A stretch of DNA of 64,000 nt, taken from contig NZ_CP070975.1 of the NCBI RefSeq assembly GCF_017377875.1, positions 3,968,001 through 4,032,000 of the forward strand. Reading direction: 5' to 3'. Positions 1 to 7,352 of the stretch are shown here, in pieces; the first letter of the stretch is position 1, and every line of letters starts with the position of its first letter. The stretch is from Alcaligenes sp. SORT26 (GTDB lineage: Bacteria; Pseudomonadota; Gammaproteobacteria; Burkholderiales; Burkholderiaceae_B). The position numbers were made by a program, and so were the translations under genes. The notes under the pieces are model-generated. The model was not told where the DNA came from, did no database searches, and was given only the letters and a program-made list of their open reading frames with translations.

Positions 1-623
1 AGCAGTCACCCAAAGGGGTGTCGGCAGATCTGGCCCGCAGCGTGGCGCAAGAGCTGGGTTTGAGTGTGCACTTTCATGGCTATGACGCCGCCCAGGCGGT
101 GGTGGAAGCTGTGTACAAGGATGAGTGGGATTTGGCCTTTTTGGCGATTGATCCCAAGCGTGCTGAAAAGATCCGTTTTACAGAAGCCTATGTGCATATC
201 GAAGGCACCTATCTGGTGCGTGCCGATTCGATCTTCCAGGCGACGGATCAACTGGATAGGCATGGGGTCTGCATTGCAGTGGGGAAAGGGGCGGCTTATG
301 ACCTGTTTTTGAGCCGTAACCTGAAGCATGCCGATTTGGTGCGCGCTACGACCTCGGCTGCGGCCATTGATCTGTTTGTAGAGCAGGAACTGGATGCCGC
401 TGCCGGTGTGCGCCAGCCTCTGGAACGCTATGCCAGTTCACGCAGTGGTCTGCGTGTTTTGCCGGATAGTTTCACTGTGATTCGTCAGGCGATGGCCGTG
501 CCGTCGGAACGGACCCTGGCCCATGCCTGGATCGAGGCGTTTATTGCCCGACAGAAAAAAGAAGGGATGGTGGCGCAGTTTTTGGCCGATAGCGGCCAGG
601 CCAATGTCACGGTGCCGGAATAG
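1..623 (+). CDS. Periplasmic amino-acid-type solute-binding protein (family 3), 5' end missing
   Basis: The window opens inside this gene. The reading frame is open from base 3 and ends with TAG at 621-623, giving about 206 visible residues. The text (SPKGVSADLARSVAQELGL, then DLAFLAIDPKRAEKIRFTEAY and the GTYLVRADS stretch) is typical of SBP_bac_3 proteins, which bind amino acids or similar polar compounds for an ABC importer or act as sensors. The internal GTG at 18 is not the true start, because the conserved family pattern continues upstream of it. The signal peptide and N-terminal lobe lie outside the window. The 3' end overlaps the convergent LysR gene by 17 bases. The ligand cannot be told from sequence. 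Confidence 0.8.
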   Translation, partial: QSPKGVSADLARSVAQELGLSVHFHGYDAAQAVVEAVYKDEWDLAFLAIDPKRAEKIRFTEAYVHIEGTYLVRADSIFQATDQLDRHGVCIAVGKGAAYDLFLSRNLKHADLVRATTSAAAIDLFVEQELDAAAGVRQPLERYASSRSGLRVLPDSFTVIRQAMAVPSERTLAHAWIEAFIARQKKEGMVAQFLADSGQANVTVPE

Positions 624-1512
624 GCTGAAGACGCGTATTCAGCTCGTCTTGCAGAGCCTGTCTGAACAGGGCCTGTGCCTTGCCCACCTCCTGTCCTTTG
701 GACTGCAGCAGATAAATTGGCAAGTCCAGGCCATTGCTGCCAGTCGCGAACTGGATGCGGCTCAAGCGCCCCGACTCCAGTGAGGGGCCCAGGCATGACA
801 AGGGCAGGTTCGCCCAACCCAGTCCCCGCTCCACCAGTTCTAGCGTCAGGGAGAGGTTATCTGTCTTCCATTGGCGCAGACTGAGCATGGATCGGTCTTT
901 GCCTATATCGTCGTCGGGGCTGGTGATCACAATCTGCCTGTAGGCCTTCAGATCTTCCAATGGCCGGGGGTTATCTTGCAGCAAAGGATGGCCCGGCGCG
1001 GCGACGGCGCTAATGGTTTCTGTCCATAGCGATTGCACAATCCCCACGCTTTCCAGTTCCAGCCCCCCATAGGCGATGCACAGGTCCAGCTCACGCTTTT
1101 TAAGAGCCTTGACCAAGGTGTCTTGCGGCGCAGTCCGCAGCTCTATGTCCAGGCCGGGATAGCGTTGCTCCAGAGCTTGCAGGGCAATCAAGGCAGGCTC
1201 GGGGTTCACATCACACACAATGCCAAGACGTAAATGGCTTTCCAGCCCACCCGATAATTCCTGCAAATGCAGGCGCAGACTTTGCAAGCGACTGCTGATC
1301 AGTTTGGCATCGGGCAGCATGGCCAGCAGCTCTGCCGTTGGGACCGGCTCACGGCGGCTGCGATCAAACAGGGGCAGGTCCAGTTCGGCCTCCAGATTGG
1401 CTACCGCCATGCTGACGGCGGACTGAGTGCGGCGCAAGGCGCGTGCCGCGGCGGAGAAGGAGCCGTGTTCGACCACGGCGAGCAGCAGTTCAAGATGATC
1501 ACTGGTAAGCAT
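607..1512 (-). CDS. LysR-family transcriptional regulator, divergent from the PACE efflux gene
   Basis: This 301-residue protein has the LysR layout. An N-terminal winged helix-turn-helix (residues about 1-60, with HGSFSAAARALRRTQSAVS and LPLFDRSRREPVPT) is followed by a periplasmic-binding-protein-like effector domain from about residue 90. The ATG at 1510-1512 gives the standard LysR length. It is divergent from the PACE-family efflux gene at 1610, with 97 bases between the starts. PACE genes are often paired with divergent LysR regulators (AceR beside aceI in Acinetobacter), so control of that gene is the best inference. The effector is unknown. Its 3' end overlaps the convergent solute-binding gene. 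Confidence 0.85.
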   Translation of the reverse strand: MLTSDHLELLLAVVEHGSFSAAARALRRTQSAVSMAVANLEAELDLPLFDRSRREPVPTAELLAMLPDAKLISSRLQSLRLHLQELSGGLESHLRLGIVCDVNPEPALIALQALEQRYPGLDIELRTAPQDTLVKALKKRELDLCIAYGGLELESVGIVQSLWTETISAVAAPGHPLLQDNPRPLEDLKAYRQIVITSPDDDIGKDRSMLSLRQWKTDNLSLTLELVERGLGWANLPLSCLGPSLESGRLSRIQFATGSNGLDLPIYLLQSKGQEVGKAQALFRQALQDELNTRLQPIPAP

Positions 1513-1609
1513 GGCTAAACCATAAGTAAAACTGATGGAATCTGACTTTTTCTAAAAGCTGTACCCCGGATAATCATCCTTTCGGACATTTTGATCAAGG
1601 ATATTTATC

Positions 1610-2047
1610 GTGCAGGGATGGAAAAGAAGAGTGGTCTATGTAGGTATGTTCGAGCTGTTGGGCATGATGGTGGCGGCTGTCGTGCTAGGACACTTGAGCG
1701 GGGCGGGGGCGATGGAGAGCGGTGTGCTGTCTTTCATGATCAGTACGTGCGCGGTATCGGTGAACCTGTTTTACAACATGCTGTTTGAGGCTTGGGAGCG
1801 TCGTCGCCAGATTCAGGCGCGCACCTTCTGGCATCGGGTGCTGCATGTGGCCGGATTTCAGATCGTGCTGGTTTCCTTGCTGATTCCGCTGATCGCGTGG
1901 TGGCTGGATGTCAGCCTGTGGAAGGCATTTCTGATGGAAGCGGTGCTGTTGGCTTTCTTTCCCATCTTTGCATTCATCTACAACTGGGCGTTTGATTCTA
2001 TTTTTGGCTTGCCCAATTCGGTCGGGATCAGTTCCAGCCAGGCCTAA
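1610..2047 (+). CDS. PACE-family multidrug/biocide efflux protein
   Basis: This 145-residue inner-membrane protein has four predicted helices arranged as two bacterial-transmembrane-pair repeats. It carries the PACE signature twice: VVYVGMFE near the N-terminus, with the acidic residue at Glu15 (the position shown to be essential in AceI), NLFYNMLFEAWERRR at the end of helix 2, and then RVLHVAGFQ and FAFIYNWAFD in the second half. PACE proteins are proton-coupled exporters of chlorhexidine, acriflavine and, probably physiologically, short diamines. The start is GTG at 1610, preceded by AAGG at 1597-1600. The divergent LysR gene is the likely regulator. Family assignment is strong; the substrate is inferred from the family only. 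Confidence 0.88.
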   Translation: MQGWKRRVVYVGMFELLGMMVAAVVLGHLSGAGAMESGVLSFMISTCAVSVNLFYNMLFEAWERRRQIQARTFWHRVLHVAGFQIVLVSLLIPLIAWWLDVSLWKAFLMEAVLLAFFPIFAFIYNWAFDSIFGLPNSVGISSSQA

Positions 2048-2112
2048 GCGGTAGTGGCCCAGTGGCTGCCAGGACCCGTGTCGTCGCAGCCAGCTCATTG
2101 ATTCAGCAAAAC

Positions 2113-2146
2113 AAAAAGGCCTTGCAGATTGCTCTGCAAGGCCTTT
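2113..2146 (-). terminator. Rho-independent terminator of the first tRNA-Pro
   Basis: The perfect 14-bp arms 2115-2128 and 2133-2146 enclose a 4-base loop. In the leftward direction the A-run at 2113-2117 becomes U-rich. It lies nine bases beyond the CCA end of the leftward tRNA-Pro. It may also stop rightward transcription from the PACE gene. Confidence 0.85.
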
Positions 2147-2154
2147 GAATTTTT

Positions 2155-2231
<77 letters not shown>

Positions 2232-2516
2232 ACTAAGCAAAAAATTATATCTCGTGGCGATGAACTTGGCAAGCAAATGCCCACCACAAAAAAGGGCTTG
2301 AAGGTATTTATCGGGAGTCAGCTAATTTTCAGCGCTGTAAAGATATGTTTTTATCTTTGGCTTAAATATTTCAGGTGCTTATAGTTAAGTGGCAAGCTGA
2401 TAACAAAGCATGTGTTCTTTGTTGTTTTCCACACGAGTAGCATTTATGCACCGGGGGTTGGCAAAGACGTTGGGGGCGAATGCTGCTCATCAGTTTTCCA
2501 AAAAGGAGAAAGCACG
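2232..2516. other. Intergenic region upstream of the amine oxidase
   Basis: This region is more AT-rich than the surrounding genes. It must hold the leftward tRNA-Pro promoter and the rightward promoter of the amine oxidase/cytochrome pair. I see no convincing gene. A strong Shine-Dalgarno sequence, AAAAAGGAG at 2500-2508, sits just before the amine oxidase start. An in-frame upstream extension from 2412 lacks a ribosome site and conserved sequence, so I treat it as leader. Confidence 0.5.
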
Positions 2517-4145
2517 ATGAGCCAAGTTTTACAGGGTGGAATACTGACACGGCGGCACTTTCTGACAATGGTCGGGTATGCCGCAGGTGGTGCGGCCATG
2601 TATCAGGCCATGATGCGGCTGGGCCATGCGGCCGAAGGGAGTTACGACGGCCCTATCCGCCTGGAAGGTAAACCCAAGCCCGGGACTTCTGTCGTCATTC
2701 TGGGGGCTGGTCTGGCGGGTATGGTGGCCGCTTTGGAGCTGCGCAATGCAGGCTACAAGGTCAAGATCCTGGAGTTCCGGGAGAAAGTAGGCGGGCGAAA
2801 TTGGTCTTTGCACGGCGGAGACAGTTTTACCGAGCTGGGCGGAGCCAAGCAGGAGGTGAAGTTCGACAAGGATCAGTACATTAATCCCGGTCCGTGGCGG
2901 ATTCCCTTTCATCACAGAGCCTTGATTGATTACTGCAAACGACTCAAAGTCCGGCTGGAGCCCTTTGTCCAGTACAACTACAACGCTTACTTGCACAGCA
3001 GTAAACATTTTGATGGCAAGCCGCAGCGCTTTCGCCATATCCACGCGGACTTTCAGGGACAGGTGGCCGAGCTGCTGTCCAAGGCCATCAATACCCAGGC
3101 GCTGGATGCACCCATGTCCAAAGAAGATCAGGAAAAGCTGCTGGAGGCTCTGCGTAGCTGGGGAGCGCTGGACAAGAACATGGCTTACGTTAAAGGTCAT
3201 GCCAGCTCTGATGTGCGCGGCTTTGAGCGGGACCCAGGCGGTGGCTTGAACGCCGAGCCCGTTTTTTCCGAGCCTCTGGCTCTGGCCGATATTGTGCGTT
3301 CCAGCGTTTGGCACAATATGGGCATTCACGATCTGTATGAATTCCAGCAAACCATGTTCCAGCCTGTGGGCGGTATGGATCAGATCGGGGTGGCGTTTGG
3401 TAAAGAGCTGGAAGGGCTATTTACCTTTAATGCCAAGGTCACGGCCATCAAGCAAAGCGATGGCAAAGTCACGGTGACGTATACCGATCAGACCAAGAAC
3501 GAGGAGCATAAGGAAACGGCAGACTGGTGTGTCTGCACCATTCCGCTGTCCGTGTTGAGCCAGATCGAAGTCGACTCCAGCAAGGAAATGCGGGCAGCTA
3601 TTGACGCTGTGCCGTATGCGCCATCGGTCAAGATCGGCTTGCAATTCAAGCGACGCTTTTGGGAGGACGATGAGGCCATTTACGGTGGCATCAGCTATAC
3701 GGATCTGCCCATTACCCAGATTTCTTACCCCAGTGGCGGGATGAATGCCGGGGGCAAGGGCGTGTTGCTGGGGGGCTATATGTTTGGGCCTAGTGCGACA
3801 GAATGGTCCTCGCTCAGTCCTGAGGATCGCGTCAAACATGCGCTGGAGTATGGCGCGCAGATTCACCCTCAATACAAGGATGAGTTTGAAAGCGGGGTGG
3901 CCGTGGCCTGGCACCGCGTGCCGTGGACCTTGGGTTGCTACGGTTTATGGACGGATCAGACCCGCAAGGCGCATTACAACAACCTGTGTCAGATAGACGG
4001 TCATCTGGTGCTGGCTGGTGAGCATGCATCCTATATCAACGCCTGGCAGGAGGGGGCGATTCTGTCTTCCCTGAATGCGATTACGCGCTTGCATAGCCAG
4101 GCTGTGGGTAATCAGCAAGCCGATTCCAAAGGAGCCCAGTCATGA
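2517..4145 (+). CDS. Tat-exported flavin amine oxidase/dehydrogenase
   Basis: This 542-residue FAD enzyme belongs to the flavin monoamine oxidase family. A twin-arginine signal (TRRHFLTM, Arg12-Arg13, then a hydrophobic stretch ending near HAAEG) indicates export of the folded protein to the periplasm. Next comes the FAD Rossmann motif VVILGAGLAGMVAA (about residue 60) and the REKVGGRNW motif. The family C-terminal segment GEHASYINAWQEGA closes the FAD site. The ATG at 2517 is chosen because of the strong ribosome site AAAAAGGAG at 2500-2508 and because the Tat signal then sits at the N-terminus. Its stop overlaps the start of a c-type cytochrome gene (ATGA, 4142-4145). The cytochrome is therefore probably its electron acceptor, making it a dehydrogenase in practice, as shown for NicA2 and CycN. 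The amine substrate is unknown. Confidence 0.85.
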   Translation: MSQVLQGGILTRRHFLTMVGYAAGGAAMYQAMMRLGHAAEGSYDGPIRLEGKPKPGTSVVILGAGLAGMVAALELRNAGYKVKILEFREKVGGRNWSLHGGDSFTELGGAKQEVKFDKDQYINPGPWRIPFHHRALIDYCKRLKVRLEPFVQYNYNAYLHSSKHFDGKPQRFRHIHADFQGQVAELLSKAINTQALDAPMSKEDQEKLLEALRSWGALDKNMAYVKGHASSDVRGFERDPGGGLNAEPVFSEPLALADIVRSSVWHNMGIHDLYEFQQTMFQPVGGMDQIGVAFGKELEGLFTFNAKVTAIKQSDGKVTVTYTDQTKNEEHKETADWCVCTIPLSVLSQIEVDSSKEMRAAIDAVPYAPSVKIGLQFKRRFWEDDEAIYGGISYTDLPITQISYPSGGMNAGGKGVLLGGYMFGPSATEWSSLSPEDRVKHALEYGAQIHPQYKDEFESGVAVAWHRVPWTLGCYGLWTDQTRKAHYNNLCQIDGHLVLAGEHASYINAWQEGAILSSLNAITRLHSQAVGNQQADSKGAQS

Positions 4146-4558
4146 TGATGCGATCTTTAGCGATACTGCTGGCTTCTGGCTTTCTGACTGTCAGCTATGC
4201 CGATACGGCGGTGGTGGGAGGTGACACCCAGGTCTTTACCCAGAAAACGGGCAAGGAGTTGTATGAACAGGTCTGTGCCTCTTGCCACATGCTTGATGCC
4301 AAAGGGGCGACAGGGGCGGGGACCTATCCTTCCCTGTCCAAAAATCCCAAGCTGGGAGCACCGGCCTATGCCGTGTTCATGGTGACCCAGGGCAATCGGG
4401 CCATGCCGGGTTTAGGTGGTTTGATGAATGACGAGCAAATTGCCGAGGTGGTTAATTATGTACGCTCGCATTTTGGCAATGAGTTCAGTGACAAGGTCAC
4501 AGCCAAGGATGTAGCGGCGCAACGGCCCAAAGACCATCAGTATGTTGATCTGAACTGA
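4142..4558 (+). CDS. Periplasmic mono-haem c-type cytochrome, partner of the amine oxidase
   Basis: This 138-residue protein has an N-terminal signal peptide (about residues 1-20, cleavage near SYA-DT) and a single haem-binding motif CASCH (Cys45, Cys48, His49). A likely axial methionine lies in NRAMPGLGG near residue 87, typical of class I cytochromes c. The gene starts within the stop of the flavin amine oxidase (ATGA overlap), so the two are translationally coupled and probably form an electron-transfer pair in the periplasm feeding the respiratory chain. Attached haem would need the cell's general cytochrome c maturation system, which is not in this window. Confidence 0.9.
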   Translation: MMMRSLAILLASGFLTVSYADTAVVGGDTQVFTQKTGKELYEQVCASCHMLDAKGATGAGTYPSLSKNPKLGAPAYAVFMVTQGNRAMPGLGGLMNDEQIAEVVNYVRSHFGNEFSDKVTAKDVAAQRPKDHQYVDLN

Positions 4559-4588
4559 TAAGGATCATGGAGAGGCAGGGCCGGGGCT

Positions 4589-4849
4589 TCAGGCTCGATA
4601 GCCCTGCTGAATCCACTGCATGCAAAACAGGAAGATAAATATTGCTACCGGGATAGGCAGCAGGGCGAAAAGCCGAATACCCAAACGGCGTGCCTGCCCA
4701 CGCAGGCCGCGCTTGTAAACATGGAGGCTGATCAGGCAAGCGGACAGGGGGAACAGAAAGACGGGCAGAATCAGAAATAGAGTGGGCACGGTCAGCAGGC
4801 ACAGCAGCCAGGCAAGACTGCTCAAACCTATAATTCTTGAGTCGCTCAT
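4589..4849 (-). CDS. Small hypothetical inner-membrane protein
   Basis: This is an 86-residue protein if it starts at the ATG at 4847-4849 (MSDSRIIGLSS). It has one long hydrophobic block (about residues 8-40, LAWLLCLLTVPTLFLILPVF then FPLSACLISLHV), a basic loop (YKRGLRGQARRLGIR) and a second hydrophobic segment (FALLPIPVAIFIFLFCMQW). This suggests two or three membrane helices with a positive cytoplasmic loop. I do not recognise a family. A longer reading from 5011 adds 54 non-conserved-looking residues and is less likely. It is convergent with the cytochrome gene and lies between the two tRNA-Pro genes. Confidence 0.5.
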   Translation of the reverse strand: MSDSRIIGLSSLAWLLCLLTVPTLFLILPVFLFPLSACLISLHVYKRGLRGQARRLGIRLFALLPIPVAIFIFLFCMQWIQQGYRA

Positions 4850-5037
4850 TTCGGATTCCTGATCATGTTTTGCGCCTAAAGCATAAGGTACTTGAGGTGG
4901 CAAACGGATGTTGCTGGTGGGGGAGGTATCAGACCCAGGCGCTGTCTGGTGAAACAGGCTAATTGAAGGTTGCTCGTGGGTGAGCAGCAAATGAATCCGG
5001 CAGAAAAACAAGCCTTGCCCGATAAGCGGGCAAAGAA

Positions 5038-5073
5038 AAAGGCTTAGTTCACTGTGTAATGAACTAAGCCTTT
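5038..5073 (-). terminator. Rho-independent terminator of the second tRNA-Pro
   Basis: Arms 5038-5050 and 5061-5073 (13 bp, starting AAAGGCTTAG) enclose a 10-base loop. In the leftward direction the A-run at 5036-5040 supplies the U tract. It lies 10 bases beyond the leftward tRNA-Pro copy 2. Confidence 0.85.
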
Positions 5074-5083
5074 AATTCTTTAA

Positions 5084-5160
<77 letters not shown>

Positions 5161-5219
5161 ACTAAAGACAAGCATGATAGAACGGATTTAGCGCTTCGTC
5201 AAGCGCTGCACGCTCTGAT

Positions 5220-7109
5220 TTAACGCTTTTGCAGGTGAGGCAGGGTGTAAGCCTGCTCATGGTAGGCCCAGCTAGGCCAGAGCACGTGAGCCAAGGCTTC
5301 TTTAGCCAGTGCTTCGTCAATCTGCTCCAGCGCGTCGTATTTGTCCGGTGCGGTATAGCGATACTGGCAAGGCGGCAGGTGGGGCATCAGCACAGTCAGG
5401 ATGTCGCCTTTCAGATAACCGTAGTTCTCGAAGTACTGCATCATGGCCCGGTCGCTGTCTTGCTGGGTCAGGTCACGCCCAATCATGGGGTGTTCGCTTT
5501 CAATTCCCATCAGGGACAGCAAGGTGGGGGCCATATCGATCTGGCTGACAATGCGGTCGTCCTGGCGGCTGGGCACGCCTGCTCCCAGAATCAGGGCAGG
5601 GATATGGAAGTGGCGCAGGGGCACCAGATTGGCGCCGCCGACGCGGGAATCGTGATCGGCCACAATCAGGAATACGGTGTTGTCCCAGTATTCAGATTCA
5701 CGGGCTTTCTTGAAAAAGTCGCCAATGGCCCAGTCGGCATAACGCACGGTGTTCTCGACTGTCGCAGGATCGCCGTCAACCTGAATGCGGCCAGCAGGAT
5801 ACTCCCAAGGTGAGTGATTGCTGACGGAAAAAGCCAGTGTCAGGGTGGGCTGTTCAGTGTCCTGGCTAAGCAGTTGGTGCAGTTTGTTGAACATGTCCTC
5901 GTCGCTGGCACCCCAGGTGCCGACAAACTCGGGGGATTCAAAGCTGGACTGCTCATGCAGCTCATCAAAGCCATTACCCAGGAAAAAGCTCTTCATATTG
6001 TCAAAGTGGGCTTCACCGCCATAAATAAAGCGCGAGCGGTAGCCTTGTTCCTTGAGCAACTGGGCCAGGGTGAAAAAGCGGGTTTGGGAGCCGGGCAGGC
6101 GCAGCACTGCATCGGCCACGGTGGGCGGGAAACCGGCGGAAACGGCTTCCAGACCGCGCACAGAACGGGTGCCCGTTGCGTAGGCACGACGGAAGTTCCA
6201 GCCCGTTTCAGCCAGCTTGTCCAGTTCCGGGGTCAGGTTTGCGCCGCCCAGATTGCTGACGTATTGTGCGCCCAGGCTTTCTTCCACAATCAGAACCAGA
6301 TTGGGCTTGCGTGTACCTTTCTGGGCGGGTGTTTGGCGGTGCAGAGTGGGCAGATTATCCGGCCCGGCGGGCAGGGATGCAGCATCGCGCACAATCTGGT
6401 TCATTTCCGCTGCATCCATGCCGCCGTAAATGTCTTCAGCAGAGCGCTCGTTTTTCATGCTGTAAATGGCGTAGGCCACGTTGTACAGCGAGTTCAAGGG
6501 CAGGGTGTTGAGCATGCTGTCGCTGCTCCAGGCCACCGATGAAGGGTTGATGGGGCGGTGCGCCAAGGTGCCGCGTATCGCCAGGGCGCACAAGGCGGCG
6601 CCGACCAGCATCCAGATAGGACGCAGCCACCAGCTCATGACCGGATCGGGGGCGATATGCCCAAAAATAGACCAGCCTGAATAGACAATCAGCCCCAGCC
6701 CGATCAGGGCGATACCAATCATCAGTTTGTAGCCCTTCCAGAGCATGCCCATCACTTCCTGAGGGTGCTTCAGGTAATCCACGTACAGGCGGTTTGGACG
6801 GGTGTCGTATTCAATAATGAATTGGGGCGTGGACACTTCCAGCAAGGTCAGCAGGAACCAGGCGAAGGTAAACCAGAGAGCCGCTACCGTGGTCATCACG
6901 GGGAAATGTCCCACCCAAGGGGCCAGCAGCACAACAGGAGCACTTAAGGCGGCAATCATCAGGGCGTCAATACGCAAGCCACCTATCAGAATCGGCAGCA
7001 GTCCTCCCGCCTGACGCACACGTGGCCACTGCCAAAAGGCAAAGGCCAGCCTGAACGCAGTCAGCAAGATCAGGGCAGAGGGAATAAAGACGTAAACAAG
7101 ATGGCGCAT
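5220..7109 (-). CDS. LTA-synthase/phosphoglycerol-transferase-like membrane sulfatase-fold enzyme
   Basis: This 629-residue protein has about five N-terminal membrane helices (residues about 1-200) followed by a large periplasmic sulfatase-fold domain. Recognisable pieces are LVLIVEESLGAQYVSNLGG (metal site), a candidate nucleophile threonine in ATGTRSVRGLEA, and FLIVADHDSR with HIPALILG near the C-terminus. Family members transfer phosphoglycerol or phosphoethanolamine head groups to envelope polymers; in Gram-negative bacteria the acceptor may be an osmoregulated glucan or lipopolysaccharide. The start at 7109 (MRHLVYVF) puts the first helix at the N-terminus and is preceded by AGGA; the upstream ATG at 7160 has no ribosome site. 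It appears monocistronic. The acceptor is not predictable here. Confidence 0.8.
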   Translation of the reverse strand: MRHLVYVFIPSALILLTAFRLAFAFWQWPRVRQAGGLLPILIGGLRIDALMIAALSAPVVLLAPWVGHFPVMTTVAALWFTFAWFLLTLLEVSTPQFIIEYDTRPNRLYVDYLKHPQEVMGMLWKGYKLMIGIALIGLGLIVYSGWSIFGHIAPDPVMSWWLRPIWMLVGAALCALAIRGTLAHRPINPSSVAWSSDSMLNTLPLNSLYNVAYAIYSMKNERSAEDIYGGMDAAEMNQIVRDAASLPAGPDNLPTLHRQTPAQKGTRKPNLVLIVEESLGAQYVSNLGGANLTPELDKLAETGWNFRRAYATGTRSVRGLEAVSAGFPPTVADAVLRLPGSQTRFFTLAQLLKEQGYRSRFIYGGEAHFDNMKSFFLGNGFDELHEQSSFESPEFVGTWGASDEDMFNKLHQLLSQDTEQPTLTLAFSVSNHSPWEYPAGRIQVDGDPATVENTVRYADWAIGDFFKKARESEYWDNTVFLIVADHDSRVGGANLVPLRHFHIPALILGAGVPSRQDDRIVSQIDMAPTLLSLMGIESEHPMIGRDLTQQDSDRAMMQYFENYGYLKGDILTVLMPHLPPCQYRYTAPDKYDALEQIDEALAKEALAHVLWPSWAYHEQAYTLPHLQKR

Positions 7110-7263
7110 AAGAATGTGGTCCTGGGCCGACCCATACGCCACGGACGGTGGCACTGGCATCGAATTGCACGATTGTATGTCAGTTTAATAAGCAAACTAT
7201 GTCGTTAAACGGACAGGGTCTGAACGGGGGAAGCGTTCCAGGGGCCAGGTAGCGTTCAAGAGC

Positions 7264-7300
7264 AAAAAAAAGAGCAGGCTGCTTGCTAAGACAGCCTGCT
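7264..7300 (-). terminator. Rho-independent terminator of the IorAB gene
   Basis: Arms 7273-7281 (AGCAGGCTG) and 7292-7300 (CAGCCTGCT) enclose a 10-base loop. The run of eight A at 7264-7271 becomes a U tract in the leftward direction, downstream of the indolepyruvate oxidoreductase stop. Confidence 0.88.
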
Positions 7301-7321
7301 ATTAAGGAGGAGCTAAAGGGG

Positions 7322-7345
7322 CCCAGCCCTGAGCTCAGGGCTGGG
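7322..7345. repeat. 24-bp perfect palindrome just after the IorAB stop codon
   Basis: The sequence CCCAGCCCTGAG and its exact reverse complement adjoin with no spacer. It sits between the stop codon of the leftward IorAB gene and its terminator. It could protect the mRNA 3' end, act as a protein-binding palindrome, or be a second terminator-like hairpin. Confidence 0.75.
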
Positions 7346-7352
7346 GGCAGGC

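Noticed and set aside
2412-2516. 35-residue N-terminal extension of the amine oxidase
   Set aside because: The strong ribosome site lies at 2500-2508 and the Tat signal must be near the N-terminus, so translation should start at 2517.
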